From the NCBI GenBank assembly GCA_002692965.1, contig NZNC01000021.1, positions 124,001-188,000 on the forward strand: a stretch of DNA of 64,000 nt, given 5' to 3'. Below are positions 17,584 to 27,642 of this stretch, in pieces. The position numbers were made by a program, and so were the translations under genes. Position 1 is the first letter of the stretch; each line of letters begins with the position of its first letter. The notes beneath the pieces are model-generated. The model had not been told where the DNA came from. It saw only the letters and a program-made list of their open reading frames with translations, and ran no database searches. This DNA comes from Haliea sp. (GTDB lineage: Bacteria; Pseudomonadota; Gammaproteobacteria; Pseudomonadales; Halieaceae).

Positions 17584-17976
17584 GTGACTGTTCTGGAAAC
17601 CGAGTGGTGGAACATGGCCCTGGCCCCGGAATGGTGGGCGGAAATGGAGGACGACACCGTGGTAGTCGGCGACGAGGATGGTGTCGGCTGCCTCGAGTTC
17701 AGCACCGTGCTCAAGGCGTCGGGAACCTTCAGTGACGCCGAGCTGCGCGACATCGCCGCCGCCGAGTCACCCGCGGTGAAGGGTTGGCGCCCGGTGGAGC
17801 GGGGCGATTTTTCCGGCGTCGAGGCGAGCTTCCTGGAGGACGGCATCGCCGTGCGCGAGTGGTACCTGGCCGCGGGGGAGGCGCTGCTCTTTATCAGCTA
17901 CAGTTGTGAAGCCGAGAACCGCGGTATGGATGACGCCGCGGTGGACGCTCTGCTGGATACCCTGGCGCGCGCCTGA
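17584..17976 (+). CDS. Conserved-looking acidic protein of unknown function
   Basis: 130 residues from a GTG with an AGGAG ribosome-binding site, 9 bp after rimI. The protein is acidic and Trp-rich at the start (ETEWWNMALAPEWWAEMEDD), with no signal peptide or membrane helix, and ends in a helix. The strand-like part ALLFISYSCEAENRG followed by a helix faintly recalls the PsbP/Mog1-like fold, but that is only an impression. I do not recognise the family. A gene of similar size follows rimI in Pseudomonas, so it may be part of a conserved unit. It converges on rnfE. Confidence 0.75.
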   Translation: MTVLETEWWNMALAPEWWAEMEDDTVVVGDEDGVGCLEFSTVLKASGTFSDAELRDIAAAESPAVKGWRPVERGDFSGVEASFLEDGIAVREWYLAAGEALLFISYSCEAENRGMDDAAVDALLDTLARA

Positions 17977-18061
17977 GCGCCCGCCGGCGCTGGACAGGGC
18001 TTCGCCGCGGCGGGCAGGTGGCAGCCTGGCAGGCCTGGCTTTGGGAGCTACCCTGCGAAGG

Positions 18062-18775
18062 TCAGCTGATGGTGCCGGTAACACGCACCCGCTTGGAGCC
18101 GCTGGCCGGGGCTGCCCGCAGGGCCGCGCGCCGCCGCTCGATGCGGGCATCGATCAGGTGCTTGATGGCAATCAGCAGGCCGGTAAAGATGAAGGCGCCG
18201 GGGGGCAGGATCGCCAGCAGGAAGGCCTGGTAGTCCTGCACCAGAACCACCTCCCAGGCGGCAGCTCCCGCCCCGAAAAGCAGGTCCATGTCGGCGAACA
18301 GGCGCCCGGTGCCCAGGGCCTCGCGCAGTGCGCCGAGTACCAGCAGCACGGCGCCGAAGCCCAGACCCATCAGTAGGCCATCACTCAGTGCCGGCAGCAC
18401 CGGCTGCTTGCGGGCAAAGCCATCGGCGCGCCCCAGGATCACGCAGTTGGTGGTGATCAGGGGCAGGAAGATACCAAGGATCTGGTATAGCTCGTAGGCA
18501 TAGGCCTGCATCAGCAGCTCGGTGCCGGTCACCGCCGCGGCGATGATCATCACGAACACCGGCAGCCGGACGGTGTCCGGCACCACCGAGCGAATCAGCG
18601 AGACGGTGGTGTTGGAGGTGACCAGCACGAAGGTGGTGGCCACCGCTAGTCCCAGGGCATTGACCACGCTGCTGGTGACCGCCAGCAGCGGGCAAAGGCC
18701 CAGCAGCTGGACCAGGGCGGGGTTGTTTTTCCACAGGCCGTTGACGGCGATGTCGGTGTAACTGGGCGTGCTCAT
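18062..18775 (-). CDS. rnfE: Rnf electron-transport complex subunit RnfE
   Basis: 237 residues with six membrane helices. Characteristic stretches are [22 protein letters not shown] at the start and [22 protein letters not shown] in the middle, both of which resemble RnfA, its paralogue. RnfE is an integral subunit of the ion-pumping ferredoxin:NAD oxidoreductase, called Rsx in E. coli where it keeps SoxR reduced. It is the last gene of the run and overlaps rnfG by 4 bp. In many relatives nth follows rnfE; here the next gene is convergent and unrelated. Confidence 0.95.
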   Translation of the reverse strand: MSTPSYTDIAVNGLWKNNPALVQLLGLCPLLAVTSSVVNALGLAVATTFVLVTSNTTVSLIRSVVPDTVRLPVFVMIIAAAVTGTELLMQAYAYELYQILGIFLPLITTNCVILGRADGFARKQPVLPALSDGLLMGLGFGAVLLVLGALREALGTGRLFADMDLLFGAGAAAWEVVLVQDYQAFLLAILPPGAFIFTGLLIAIKHLIDARIERRRAALRAAPASGSKRVRVTGTIS

Positions 18776-19485
18776 GAGCGGGCTCCCGGTTCAGCGGGCG
18801 GACTGGTGCTGTTGCCGGTAGGGGCCTGTGCGGGACTGGCTTCCGGCGGTGTCGCGCCACCCGGCTTGGCGAACAAGCGGTCGCGGTTCTCCTGCACGAA
18901 GACCAGGGCGCGGTGGGTGGCGGCCACCACGGCCCGGGGGGTGATGGTGGCGCCGGTAAACTGGTCGAAAACGCCACCATCCTTGCGCACTGCCCAGCCT
19001 TCCGCGGGCGGGTTACCCAGGGAGCGGCCGCGGAAACTGTGGATCCAGTCGGATTTGCCGGGATCGACCTTGTCACCCAGGCCCGGCGTCTCCCGGTGGC
19101 TGAGGGCGCGTACGCCACTGATACGGCCGTCGGCCCGCACCCCGACAATCAATTCGATGTCACCACTGTAGCCGTCCCGCGCCACCACCGGCACCACCAC
19201 GGCGGTGGTTTTGCCTTCGCGCCGGGCCAGCCACAGCTGGCGGTCCTGACGCAGGCCCAGCCCCGGGGTGGCGGCGGGCAGGGGCAAGGTATCCTCCAGC
19301 ATGCGGTTGTCGTGCAGGTCGGATGGGACCACCTCCAGCAGGGCGCGCTCTTCGGCGCGGCGTTTCTGTTCGGCGATTTCGTCCCGGGTCAGCTGCCAGG
19401 TACCCGCCACCACCGTGGCGGTGACCAGGGCGAACAGGCCCAGCAGCAGGCTGTTGCGGGTAATCGACTGGCCCAGCAGGTTCAT
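18772..19485 (-). CDS. rnfG: Rnf electron-transport complex subunit RnfG, FMN-binding
   Basis: 237 residues. An N-terminal membrane anchor (residues 9-30) is followed by a periplasmic FMN-binding domain. The covalent-flavin motif is [11 protein letters not shown] near residue 185, where FMN attaches to the Thr through a phosphoester bond, added by Apb[12 protein letters not shown], typical of RnfG, precedes it. A Pro/Ala-rich tail of about 35 residues extends the C-terminus. Start and stop overlap rnfD and rnfE by 4 bp each. Confidence 0.95.
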   Translation of the reverse strand: MNLLGQSITRNSLLLGLFALVTATVVAGTWQLTRDEIAEQKRRAEERALLEVVPSDLHDNRMLEDTLPLPAATPGLGLRQDRQLWLARREGKTTAVVVPVVARDGYSGDIELIVGVRADGRISGVRALSHRETPGLGDKVDPGKSDWIHSFRGRSLGNPPAEGWAVRKDGGVFDQFTGATITPRAVVAATHRALVFVQENRDRLFAKPGGATPPEASPAQAPTGNSTSPPAEPGARS

Positions 19486-20516
19486 GCGTCCTCCCTCGCC
19501 GGGGGCCTGTGCCCGTAGGTCCGCGGCTGGGTGTAGTGATCGATGAAGGGAGCGCAGAGGTTGGCAATCAGTACCGCGAAGGCCACGGCGTCGGGGTAGT
19601 TGCCCCAGGCCCGGATCAGGTAGACCAGAATACCGATCAGGGCGCCGAAGACCAGCCGGCCACGGACCGAGACCGCCGAGGACACCGGGTCGGTGATGAT
19701 GAAGAAGGCACCCAGCATGGTGGCGCCGCTCAGCAGGTGGAATAGGGGCGAGCCGCCGCTGGCGGAGCTGCCACCGTCGTAGAACAGGGCCGCCATCAGG
19801 GCCAGGCTGGCGAGGAAGGCGACCGGGGCGTGCCAGGTGAATATCCGCCGGTAGAGCAGCCACAGGCCGCCGGCCAGGAAGGCCAGGTTGGCCCACTCCC
19901 AGCCAATGCCGGCCCAGCGGCCGAACTGCGGTGCCTGTGCCCAGAGGTCGTCCATCATCAGGCCGCTGTTCTGGCGCAACACATCCAGCGGCGTGGCCAT
20001 GGTGATGGCGTCGAACTGGCCCGGCAGGAAGCAGGCGCGCAGGGCGTCGAGCAGCCCGGGCACGTTTTCGGTAAGGCCCCGGGGCGGCGCCCAGCTGGTC
20101 ATCTGCACCGGGAAGGAGATCAGCAGGACCACATAGCCGACCATGGCCGGATTGAAGGGGTTGTAACCGAGCCCCCCGTAGAGGTGCTTGGCCATCAGGA
20201 TCGCCGAGGCGACACCGATGGCGATCAGCCACCAGGGGGCGTAGGGGGGCAGGGCGATGCCCAGCAGCAGGGCCGTGACCAGGGCGCTGCAGTCGCCGAG
20301 ATAGAAGCCCAGGGGGCGCTTGCGCAGCCACAGGGCCAGGCTCTCACAGGCCAGCGCCACGACAGCGGCCCAGAGAATGTTGACCAGGGTGCCGAAGCCG
20401 AAAAATACGGTGAGGACGAAGACACCGGGAAGGCTGGCCAGCAGCACCTGCTGCATGACCCGCTGGGTACTGTTGGGCCCGTGGGCGTGTGGGGAACTGA
20501 CCCGTAACAGCTTCAC
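19482..20516 (-). CDS. rnfD: Rnf electron-transport complex subunit RnfD, FMN-binding
   Basis: 344 residues with about ten membrane helices. The covalent-FMN motif LLSGATMLGAFFIITDPV lies near residue 258; the Thr is the attachment site. SSPHAH at the N-terminus and GGLGYNPFNPAMVGY near 115 are family signatures. RnfD is an NqrB homologue and part of the membrane electron path. It overlaps rnfC and rnfG by 4 bp each. Confidence 0.96.
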   Translation of the reverse strand: MKLLRVSSPHAHGPNSTQRVMQQVLLASLPGVFVLTVFFGFGTLVNILWAAVVALACESLALWLRKRPLGFYLGDCSALVTALLLGIALPPYAPWWLIAIGVASAILMAKHLYGGLGYNPFNPAMVGYVVLLISFPVQMTSWAPPRGLTENVPGLLDALRACFLPGQFDAITMATPLDVLRQNSGLMMDDLWAQAPQFGRWAGIGWEWANLAFLAGGLWLLYRRIFTWHAPVAFLASLALMAALFYDGGSSASGGSPLFHLLSGATMLGAFFIITDPVSSAVSVRGRLVFGALIGILVYLIRAWGNYPDAVAFAVLIANLCAPFIDHYTQPRTYGHRPPAREDA

Positions 20517-22234
20517 GCGGTGGGCTCCTCGAGGCTGGCCAGTTTTTCCTCCAGTTTTTTCACCGAGGCCTCCAGGGCGGTGACGATCTTGTCTTCTTCA
20601 CCGGCGGCACGGGCATCGGCCAGGCGTTTCTGCATCTTGGCCAGCTTGGCTTGCGCAGCCTGTCGCGCGGCGGCGGCCTTTTCCTCGGGGGAAGCCTCGG
20701 GAGCCTGTTGCTGCGCGGCCTTCTTGGCCTGGGCGCGGGCAATCGCCGCCTGGATGGGGTCTTCGCCCCCCTCTGCAGCGGCGGCCTGGGCGCGCTTCTC
20801 GGCGGCCTGTTTGCGGGCAGCGCGCTTGGCTTCGCGCTCCGCCTCTTCGCGTTCCAGGCGGGCCTGGCGCGCCTCGAAACGCAGCCGCGAGTGCTCGGCC
20901 TTCTCGTGATCACGGCGCTGCTGGATGATGTCCGCCTTGGCTGCCCGGTAGTACTGCACCAGGGGAATGTGGCTGGGGCAGACCCAGGCACAGGCACCGC
21001 ACTCGATACAGTCGAACAGGTTGTGCTGCTCCAGCTTCTCGCTTTCCTTGCCGCGGGCAAACCAGAACAGCTGCTGGGGCAGCAGGCTGGCCGGGCAGGC
21101 TTCTGCGCACAGACCGCAGCGGATGCAGGCCTGGGCCGGGGGCGGCGATGGCAGCTCCTTCTCCGTGGGCACCAGCAGGCAATTGCTGGTCTTGATCACC
21201 GGTGCCTCCGGGTGGGGCACCGTGAAGCCCATCATCGGGCCGCCCATTACCAGGCGGCCGCTGCGGGTGGGGTCCCAGCCGGCCTGCTCCAGCAGGTAGT
21301 GCATCGGGGTGCCTAGCAGGACCTCGAAGTTGCCGGGGCGGGCCACGGCCTCGCCGGTCACGGTGGTGATCCGCGAGATCAGGGGACGGCCGTGTACCAC
21401 GGCGTCGCGCACGGCGACAGCCGTGCCGACATTCTGGCAGACAATGCCGATATCCGCCGGCAGCCCGCCGCTGGGGACCTGGCGACCGGTAAGGATTTCG
21501 ATCAGCTGCTTCTCGCCGCCCGAGGGGTACTTGGTGGGAAAGACCACGACCTCCACCGGCTGATCGCCGATGGCGTGGCGCAGGGCCTCGATGGCTTCCG
21601 GCTTGTTGTCCTCCAGGCCGATCAGGACCTCCCGCGGGCGCAGAATGTGCCGCAGCACGGCGACGCCCTCGAGAATGTCCGCGGCGCGCTCGCGCATCAG
21701 GCTGTCATCGGCGGTGATGTAAGGCTCGCACTCGGGGCCGTTGATGATCAGCGTGTCGATGTGGTGGTGGGTGCCCGAGGTGAGCTTGACCGCAGTGGGG
21801 AAACCGGCGCCGCCCATCCCGGCGATGCCGGCGTCGCGGATGCGCTCGAGCAGAGCGGGTATCTCCAGCTCGCGGTAGTCCGCGGGAGGTGCCGGCAGCT
21901 CTACCCAGCGGTCCTCGCCGTCGCACTCCAGCACGATGCAGGGTGCGCTCAGGCCCGAGGGGTGGGGCACCGGGCGCTCTTCAATGGCGCTGACAGTGCC
22001 CGAGGTGGGCGCGTGCACGGGGGCGCTGACCAGTGACGAGGCGGCGGCCAGCAGCTGTCCTTTCAAAACCTGCTCGCCGGGGCGGACCACTGGTGCCGCC
22101 GCCGCGCCGGTGTGCTGCGACAGCGGCAGGACCAGCTCCCGGGGGATGCCCGCCGGGCGGATCGGCTCGCTCAGGGACTGGTGCTTGTTCTCCGGCGGAT
22201 GGATGCCGCCGTGGAAGTCGAACAGTTTTCTCAT
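20513..22234 (-). CDS. rnfC: Rnf electron-transport complex subunit RnfC, NADH- and FMN-binding
   Basis: 573 residues from the ATG at 22234; the upstream open frame is a shadow of rnfB. It starts with the barrel-sandwich segment [13 protein letters not shown], then the NADH/FMN region with [12 protein letters not shown] near residue 135. Two 4Fe-4S motifs follow near 370-420: [12 protein letters not shown] and [12 protein letters not shown]. The last ~120 residues form a charged Ala/Lys/Glu-rich helical tail, common in gammaproteobacterial RnfC. RnfC is the peripheral entry or exit point for NADH electrons. Confidence 0.96.
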   Translation of the reverse strand: MRKLFDFHGGIHPPENKHQSLSEPIRPAGIPRELVLPLSQHTGAAAAPVVRPGEQVLKGQLLAAASSLVSAPVHAPTSGTVSAIEERPVPHPSGLSAPCIVLECDGEDRWVELPAPPADYRELEIPALLERIRDAGIAGMGGAGFPTAVKLTSGTHHHIDTLIINGPECEPYITADDSLMRERAADILEGVAVLRHILRPREVLIGLEDNKPEAIEALRHAIGDQPVEVVVFPTKYPSGGEKQLIEILTGRQVPSGGLPADIGIVCQNVGTAVAVRDAVVHGRPLISRITTVTGEAVARPGNFEVLLGTPMHYLLEQAGWDPTRSGRLVMGGPMMGFTVPHPEAPVIKTSNCLLVPTEKELPSPPPAQACIRCGLCAEACPASLLPQQLFWFARGKESEKLEQHNLFDCIECGACAWVCPSHIPLVQYYRAAKADIIQQRRDHEKAEHSRLRFEARQARLEREEAEREAKRAARKQAAEKRAQAAAAEGGEDPIQAAIARAQAKKAAQQQAPEASPEEKAAAARQAAQAKLAKMQKRLADARAAGEEDKIVTALEASVKKLEEKLASLEEPTA

Positions 22235-22848
22235 GCCGCGGCCTGCTTCGGATTGGCGTCGGTGGCGATGATCTCGACGTTGCGGCTGGCCAGTTGCGGT
22301 AGCTCCCAGTGCCAGGCCCCGAGCCCTGTGGCGGCGGGCAGCATGTCGATGCAGTCCACCGGGCAGGGTTCGACACAGAGGTCGCAGCCAGTACATTCAC
22401 TGGCGATCACCGTGTGCATCTGCTTGGCGGCACCCAGGATCGCGTCCACCGGACAGGCCTGAACACACTTGGTGCAGCCGATGCACTCGTCCTCGCGGAT
22501 GTAGGCCACTTTGCGCTCGCTTTCCTCGCCGTGCTCGGCGTCCAGGGGCAGCGGCTCGACATCCAGCAGGTCCGCCAGGGCCTGGATGCCCGCTTCGCCA
22601 CCCGGCGGGCACTGGTTGATCTCGGCCTCGCCGGCGGCGATGGCCTCGGCGTAGGGCCGGCAGCCGGGGTAGCCGCACTGACCGCACTGGGTCTGGGGCA
22701 GAATGCCGTTGATCTGGTCGACGATCGGGTTGCCCTCGGTGCGAAAACGCACCGCGGCATAGCCGAGAAGGGCGCCGAAAGGCAGCCCCAGACCGGCGAG
22801 GGCCAGCAGGGCGGCGAGCAGGGGCTGTTGGGCGATGAACTCGGCCAT
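22231..22848 (-). CDS. rnfB: Rnf electron-transport complex subunit RnfB, iron-sulfur protein
   Basis: 205 residues. An N-terminal membrane helix (about residues 8-32) is followed by a Cys-rich cluster domain [16 protein letters not shown] near 55, and two ferredoxin-type motifs, [12 protein letters not shown] near 122 and [12 protein letters not shown] near 152. RnfB is the ferredoxin-reacting subunit. The gene begins 3 bp after the rnfA stop and overlaps rnfC by 4 bp. Confidence 0.96.
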   Translation of the reverse strand: MAEFIAQQPLLAALLALAGLGLPFGALLGYAAVRFRTEGNPIVDQINGILPQTQCGQCGYPGCRPYAEAIAAGEAEINQCPPGGEAGIQALADLLDVEPLPLDAEHGEESERKVAYIREDECIGCTKCVQACPVDAILGAAKQMHTVIASECTGCDLCVEPCPVDCIDMLPAATGLGAWHWELPQLASRNVEIIATDANPKQAAA

Positions 22849-22851
22849 GTC

Positions 22852-23430
22852 TCAGACCAGCCCCGCGAAGCCCATGAAGGCCAGTGCCATCAGGCCCGCG
22901 GTGATCATGCCGATGGCGGGGCCCTGGAAGGGCACCGGGACGTCCGCCACCGCCAGGCGCTCACGCATGGCGGCGAACAGGACCAGTACCAGAGAAAAAC
23001 CCACGGCGGCGCCAAAACCGTAGAACAGGGCCTGCAGGAAGTTGTGTTCCTTGTTGATGTTGAGCAGGGCCACGCCGAGCACCGCGCAGTTGGTGGTGAT
23101 CAGGGGCAGGTAGACCCCGAGCACCCGGTGCAGCAGCGGGCTGCTCTTGCGCACCACCATTTCGGTAAACTGCACCACCACCGCGATCACCAGGATAAAG
23201 GAGATGGTGCGCAGGTACTCCAGACCGAGGGGCTCCAGCAGCAGGTGGTAGGTCAGGTTGCTGCAGGCAGAGGCCAGGGTGAGCACGAAGGTGGTGGCCA
23301 TCGACATGCCCATGGCGGTCTCCAGTTTGTTGGAGACACCCATGAAAGGGCACAGGCCGAGGAACTGGACCAGTACGAAGTTGTTGACCAGGATGGCGCT
23401 GATCAGCAGTACGGAGTAGTCAGCGAGCAC
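22852..23430 (-). CDS. rnfA: Rnf electron-transport complex subunit RnfA
   Basis: 192 residues with six membrane helices from a GTG start. [20 protein letters not shown] and [19 protein letters not shown] are close to the RnfA consensus. RnfA and its paralogue RnfE form the membrane core of the complex and hold an iron-sulfur cluster between them. It is the first of six genes in the order rnfABCDGE. About 105 bp separate it from the metG stop upstream; I found no convincing promoter there by eye. Confidence 0.96.
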   Translation of the reverse strand: MLADYSVLLISAILVNNFVLVQFLGLCPFMGVSNKLETAMGMSMATTFVLTLASACSNLTYHLLLEPLGLEYLRTISFILVIAVVVQFTEMVVRKSSPLLHRVLGVYLPLITTNCAVLGVALLNINKEHNFLQALFYGFGAAVGFSLVLVLFAAMRERLAVADVPVPFQGPAIGMITAGLMALAFMGFAGLV

Positions 23431-23521
23431 GTCGCCCCGCCCTCGAGTCGTGGGTTGAGGAAAGCCGCCATGGTAAGCAGTTGGCCGTCGCGGGACAACT
23501 GCGCCTTGGCGATAAGCTTAT

Positions 23522-23548
23522 AACCCGCGCCATGCTCAGGCGCGGGTT
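23522..23548 (-). terminator. Hairpin overlapping the metG stop codon
   Basis: An exact 10-bp inverted repeat (23522-23531 with 23539-23548) around a 7-base loop overlaps the metG stop. In the leftward direction it is followed by an A/T-rich stretch (TTATAAG) rather than a clean T-run. It may be a weak terminator separating metG from rnfA, or an mRNA-end stabiliser. Confidence 0.5.
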
Positions 23549-25197
23549 TCTTCCGCGCTCTCTGCCAGCATGGCGTCGATGCTCGCGGGGTCGACCCGGG
23601 TCATCAGCGGCTGGAAGGGCGCCAGGGTGTGCTCGAGCAAGGCACCCCGTTGCAGGGCATCCCAGTCCAGGCGGTCGTTGAGGAAGCCCTCGGCTTTTTC
23701 CGCCATCGCCGGCAGCACCGGCTTCAGGTAGACCATCAGCACCCGGAACAGGTTGACCCCCTGGCTGCAGATGGCGTGGACTTCGGCCTCGCGGCCCGCT
23801 TCCTTCGCCAGTACCCAGGGCTTCTGTTCGTCGATGTACTGGTTGGCGCGGTCCGCCAGGGCGACGATGGCGCGGATGGCGCGACCGAACTCCCGCTGCT
23901 CGTAGAAGCCGGCGATGACGTCGCCCTCGTCGATGAAATCCTGCAGCAAGTCCGGGCGCGGCAGCTCGGCGCTGGTGGTGTTGTCGAAGCGCTTCTTCAG
24001 GAAGCCGGCGCAGCGACTGGCGATGTTGACGATCTTGCCCACCACATCGGAATTCACCCGCTGTACGAAATCTTCCAGGTTGAGGTCGATGTCGTCCACC
24101 GCGCCGCTCAGTTTGGCGGCGAAGTAGTAGCGCAGGTACTCCGGGTCCAGGTGGCGCAGGTAGGTGCCGGCCTTGATGAAGGTGCCGCGGCTCTTGGACA
24201 TCTTGGTGCCGTTGACCGTGAGGAAGCCGTGGGCATAGATGGCGGTCGGCGTGCGCAGGCCGGCGGAATGCAGCATGGCGGGCCAGAACAGGCCGTGGAA
24301 ATTGATGATGTCCTTGCCGATGAAGTGGTAGAGCTCGACATCGCTGCCGGCCTGCCAGTAGCGGTCGAAGTCCAGGCCGTGCTGCCGACTGTAGTGCTGG
24401 AAGCTGGCGATGTAGCCGATCGGCGCGTCCAGCCAGACGTAGAAATACTTGCCGGGCTCGCCGGGAATTTCAAAGCCGAAGTAGGGGGCGTCGCGGCTGA
24501 TATCCCACTCGTGCAGGCCGGCGTCGGTCCACTCGCGCAGCTTGTTGGCGATTTGCGGCTGCAGGGTGCCGGAGCCAATCCACTCCACCAGCATGTCCGC
24601 CAGCGCCGGCAGGGTGAAGAAGAAGTGGGTGGACTCCTTCTGCACCGGGCGGGCGCCGGAGATGGCGGAAACCGGATCGATCAGTTCCGCCGGCGTATAG
24701 GTGGCGCCGCAGGCTTCGCAGTTGTCGCCGTACTGGTCCGGGGTCTTGCACACCGGGCAGCTGCCCTTGATGAAGCGGTCGGCGAGGAACAGCTCGCGCT
24801 CGGGGTCAAAGGCCTGCACGATATCGCGGCTGGCGATGTGGCCGTTGGCCTTCAGGCGCCGGTAGATCTCCTCGCTCCAGTGGCGGTTTTCCTCGGAGTG
24901 GGTGCTGTAGTAGTTGTCGAAGCCGATCAGGAAGCCGGCGCTGTCCGCTTCGTGCTCCGCCTTGACCCGGGCAATCTGCTCCTCGGGCGTGATGCCCTGC
25001 TTTTCGGCCGTGAGCATGATGGCGGTGCCGTGGGCATCGTCAGCGCAGACATAGAGGCAGTCGTGGCCGCGGGATTTCTGGAAGCGCACCCAGATATCGG
25101 TCTGCACCTGTTCCAACAGGTGGCCGAGGTGCAGCGAGCCGTTGGCGTAGGGCAGGGCGCTGGTGACGAGGATCGTGCGTTTGCCGTGGTCAGCCAT
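23536..25197 (-). CDS. metG: Methionyl-tRNA synthetase without the C-terminal tRNA-binding domain
   Basis: 553 residues from the ATG at 25197. HLGH (23-26) and KMSKS (about 330) class I motifs are present, with the zinc knuckle [18 protein letters not shown] near 145. The protein ends just after the anticodon-binding helices, at a TRVDP segment. In E. coli and Pseudomonas (about 677 residues) this is where the linker to the EMAP-II/Trbp111 dimerisation domain begins. A hairpin sits on the stop codon and rnfA follows, so the domain is absent rather than frameshifted nearby. The core enzyme should be active without it. Confidence 0.96.
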   Translation of the reverse strand: MADHGKRTILVTSALPYANGSLHLGHLLEQVQTDIWVRFQKSRGHDCLYVCADDAHGTAIMLTAEKQGITPEEQIARVKAEHEADSAGFLIGFDNYYSTHSEENRHWSEEIYRRLKANGHIASRDIVQAFDPERELFLADRFIKGSCPVCKTPDQYGDNCEACGATYTPAELIDPVSAISGARPVQKESTHFFFTLPALADMLVEWIGSGTLQPQIANKLREWTDAGLHEWDISRDAPYFGFEIPGEPGKYFYVWLDAPIGYIASFQHYSRQHGLDFDRYWQAGSDVELYHFIGKDIINFHGLFWPAMLHSAGLRTPTAIYAHGFLTVNGTKMSKSRGTFIKAGTYLRHLDPEYLRYYFAAKLSGAVDDIDLNLEDFVQRVNSDVVGKIVNIASRCAGFLKKRFDNTTSAELPRPDLLQDFIDEGDVIAGFYEQREFGRAIRAIVALADRANQYIDEQKPWVLAKEAGREAEVHAICSQGVNLFRVLMVYLKPVLPAMAEKAEGFLNDRLDWDALQRGALLEHTLAPFQPLMTRVDPASIDAMLAESAEETRA

Positions 25198-25234
25198 GGT
25201 TGGCAGGTTCCGTGTCCGGGAAAAAAGGGGCGGT

Positions 25235-25263
25235 ATCATACCGTTTTTGTCCGGGGGTTTCAC
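25235..25263 (-). promoter_or_regulatory. Candidate sigma-70 promoter of metG
   Basis: Reading leftwards, GTGAAA (25258-25263) and TATGAT (25235-25240) are separated by 17 bp, matching four of six and five of six consensus bases. The -10 lies inside the palindrome CGGTATCATACCG (25231-25243). It is about 38 bp from the metG ATG. Confidence 0.5.
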
Positions 25264-25280
25264 GACGCCGGTCATCTGCC

Positions 25281-25290
25281 TATACTGGCG
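25281..25290 (+). promoter_or_regulatory. Candidate -10 element of mrp with GGCG discriminator
   Basis: TATACT followed directly by GGCG lies 68 bp before the chosen mrp start. The best -35 position reads TTTCAC, which is weak. The motif is back to back with the metG promoter. Confidence 0.35.
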
Positions 25291-25358
25291 CGCTTCGTGC
25301 CGGCATTCCCCCGCCGGTGATCAGGCTTCGGCAACCCGGGAGGGCGCTGTACCCCGTC

Positions 25359-26177
25359 ATGAACAGGATCAAGCACATCATCGCCATCGCCTCCGGCAAG
25401 GGTGGCGTGGGTAAATCCACCACCGCGGTCAATCTGGCCCTGGCGCTGCGCGCCGAGGGGCTCGAGGTGGGCCTGCTGGATGCGGACATCTACGGCCCCA
25501 GCCAGCAGAAAATGCTGGGCATCGAGGAGGGCGTCAAGCCCGAGCAGAAGGACGGCCAGTGGCTGCTGCCGATCGAGGCCCACGGGCTCAAGACCATGTC
25601 CATGGGCTTCCTGGCCAGCGAGCGCACCCCAATGGTCTGGCGCGGCCCGATGGCCGGCGGCGCCCTGGTACAGATGCTGGAGCAGACCTTGTGGGGTGAG
25701 CTCGATGTGCTGGTGATCGACATGCCCCCCGGTACCGGCGACATCCAGTTGACGCTGTCCCAGAAGGCCACCGTGGCCGGGGCGGTGATTGTCACCACGC
25801 CCCAGGACATCGCCCTGCTGGATGCGCGCAAGGGCATCGAGATGTTCAACAAGGTGAATGTGCCGATCCTCGGCATTATCGAGAACATGGCGGTGCACAT
25901 CTGCAGCCAGTGCGGCCACGCCGAACACATCTTCGGCAATGCCGGCGGCGAACGGGTGGCGAGTGACTACGGAGTCGAACTGCTGGCGAGCCTGCCCCTG
26001 GCGCTGTCGATCCGCGAGCAGACCGATTCCGGCAATCCCACCGTGGTGGCGGCCCCGGATTCCCCCGAGGCCGGGCTCTATCGGGATGCCGCCCGCAAGG
26101 TCCGCGCCGCCCTGGAGCAGGCGGAAGGCCCTGGCGGTGTGCGCCAGTTCCCCAATATTTCCATCAGCGACGATTGA
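25359..26177 (+). CDS. Mrp/ApbC-type iron-sulfur cluster carrier ATPase, short form
   Basis: 272 residues. A deviant Walker A KGGVGKST sits at residues 14-21, with [14 protein letters not shown] near 45 and the cluster-binding CxxC in [14 protein letters not shown] near 190. ApbC/Mrp proteins carry and transfer Fe-S clusters as dimers. E. coli and Pseudomonas homologues (about 364-370) have an N-terminal MIP18/DUF59 domain; it is absent here, and the upstream frame does not encode one. The neighbours metG (divergent) and dcd (downstream) match the usual Pseudomonas order. Confidence 0.9.
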   Translation: MNRIKHIIAIASGKGGVGKSTTAVNLALALRAEGLEVGLLDADIYGPSQQKMLGIEEGVKPEQKDGQWLLPIEAHGLKTMSMGFLASERTPMVWRGPMAGGALVQMLEQTLWGELDVLVIDMPPGTGDIQLTLSQKATVAGAVIVTTPQDIALLDARKGIEMFNKVNVPILGIIENMAVHICSQCGHAEHIFGNAGGERVASDYGVELLASLPLALSIREQTDSGNPTVVAAPDSPEAGLYRDAARKVRAALEQAEGPGGVRQFPNISISDD

Positions 26178-26193
26178 CAGGAGAAGCGCCGCC

Positions 26194-26760
26194 GTGAGTA
26201 TCAAGTCCGACCGCTGGATCCGTCGCATGGCCGCCGAGCACGGCATGATCGAGCCCTTCGAGCCCGGCCAGGTGCGCCACCAGAATGGGCAGCGTCTGAT
26301 TTCCTACGGGACTTCCAGCTACGGCTACGACGTGCGTTGCTCGGACCACTTCAAGGTTTTCACCAACATCAACTCGGCGACCGTGGATCCCAAGGCCTTC
26401 GACGAAAACAGCTTCGTCGATGTGCGTGGGGATGTCTGCGTGATTCCGCCGAACTCCTTCGCCCTCGCCGTGACGGTCGAGTACTTCCGCATCCCGCGCA
26501 ACGTGCTGACCATCTGCCTGGGCAAGTCCACCTATGCGCGCTGCGGTATCATTGTCAACGTGACGCCACTGGAGCCGGAGTGGGAGGGGCACGTGACCCT
26601 GGAGTTTTCCAATACCACGACCCTGCCGGCCAAGATTTACGCCAACGAAGGCGTCGCGCAGATGCTGTTCTTCGAGTCGGATGAGGTCTGCGAGACCAGC
26701 TATGCGGATCGCGGGGGCAAGTACCAGGGGCAGCGCGGGGTCACCCTGCCGCGCACCTGA
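26194..26760 (+). CDS. dcd: dCTP deaminase
   Basis: 188 residues from a GTG with AGGAG 10 bp upstream; this is the family length. The N-terminus ([11 protein letters not shown]) and the [10 protein letters not shown] segment are characteristic. The active-site region [33 protein letters not shown] holds the Ser, Arg and catalytic Glu. It deaminates dCTP to dUTP for thymidylate synthesis. It starts 16 bp after mrp and is probably cotranscribed. Confidence 0.97.
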   Translation: MSIKSDRWIRRMAAEHGMIEPFEPGQVRHQNGQRLISYGTSSYGYDVRCSDHFKVFTNINSATVDPKAFDENSFVDVRGDVCVIPPNSFALAVTVEYFRIPRNVLTICLGKSTYARCGIIVNVTPLEPEWEGHVTLEFSNTTTLPAKIYANEGVAQMLFFESDEVCETSYADRGGKYQGQRGVTLPRT

Positions 26761-26773
26761 GGCTGTGTCGCCG

Positions 26774-26794
26774 GGGGCGGCCGTGGGCCGCCCC
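26774..26794. terminator. GC hairpin between convergent dcd and DUF3108 genes
   Basis: A perfect 9-bp stem (26774-26782 with 26786-26794) with a 3-base loop lies 13 bp after the dcd stop. No T-run follows on either strand, so it may act as a bidirectional barrier or mRNA-end structure rather than a standard terminator. Confidence 0.45.
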
Positions 26795-26856
26795 GCGGAG
26801 CGCTCCGGAAGGCTTGCGGCAAGCGTTGCAGCGGTCTGGGCGGCTCGCAGCCAGGG

Positions 26857-27642
26857 TCAGAGGGCTTCTGCGTCGGCCTCAAGCGCTTTGCCGTCGATGC
26901 TGCCGGCGCTGATGATCATCTCCACCGGCTTGTCGTCCTCGACGTGAATGGTCTTGACGATCAGGTAGTCCCAGGCCGGGGCCAGCCAGATATCCGATTC
27001 GCGCTCCGGGTCATCGTGGAGGCGCTCGAAGTGCAGGGTATTGACCGGGCCCAGGGGGGTGTCCAGAATTTCGTCCGCCACGTAAGTCAGTTCATAGTCC
27101 TTCACCCGCTTGCCGTCGGCGATGCTCACGCTAACGGTCTGGCGCGGTTCATCCCGCTGCAGGAGGTCGAGGCGCACCTGCTCCTGCTGGCTCAGGCGGT
27201 CCAGGGTGCCCGGGCTGTAGGGCAGTTCGTACCACTCTTCCTTGTACAGGCTGCGCACCACATCGCTGCCGGGGGTGAAGTGGACTTCCCGGCGGCGGTT
27301 GATCAGGCCGGTGCCCTGGTAGATGTAGGAGCGGGGCTGGATGTGACCCGCCTCGACGCGGAACACGGCTACCTCGTGCAGACCCACCACCAGCAGGCTG
27401 CCGCCGTTGGTCAGGGTGTAGCTGCCCTCGTCATCGCGCTTCAGTTCGCGGTCCAGGGTCACGCTCATGCCGCGGGCCGAGGTGCGGTAGGCCGCCTTGT
27501 AGGGCTTGAGCAGGGCGGCAGTCGCCGACGCGGATGCGGCTTCGCTCGCACCTGAGGTGTCTCCCGCCCGGGCTGCCCCCGCCTGCAGGCTCAGCCCGAC
27601 CAGCAGGGCGCTGCACAGGCTAAGCAGGGGTGAGCGCATCAT
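26857..27642 (-). CDS. Periplasmic DUF3108-domain protein
   Basis: 261 residues from the first of two adjacent ATGs, overlapping the purN 3' end by 23 bp. A cleavable signal peptide ends near ARA, followed by an Ala/Ser-rich spacer. The DUF3108 domain spans about residues 45-250 with YKAAYRTSARGMSVTLDRELKRD, a FRVEAG...PRSYIYQGTG strand pair, and VNTLHFERLHDDPERESDIWLAP. The domain is beta-rich and probably acts in the periplasm or outer membrane; its function is not known. It commonly follows purM-purN in gammaproteobacteria. Confidence 0.85.
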   Translation of the reverse strand: MMRSPLLSLCSALLVGLSLQAGAARAGDTSGASEAASASATAALLKPYKAAYRTSARGMSVTLDRELKRDDEGSYTLTNGGSLLVVGLHEVAVFRVEAGHIQPRSYIYQGTGLINRRREVHFTPGSDVVRSLYKEEWYELPYSPGTLDRLSQQEQVRLDLLQRDEPRQTVSVSIADGKRVKDYELTYVADEILDTPLGPVNTLHFERLHDDPERESDIWLAPAWDYLIVKTIHVEDDKPVEMIISAGSIDGKALEADAEAL

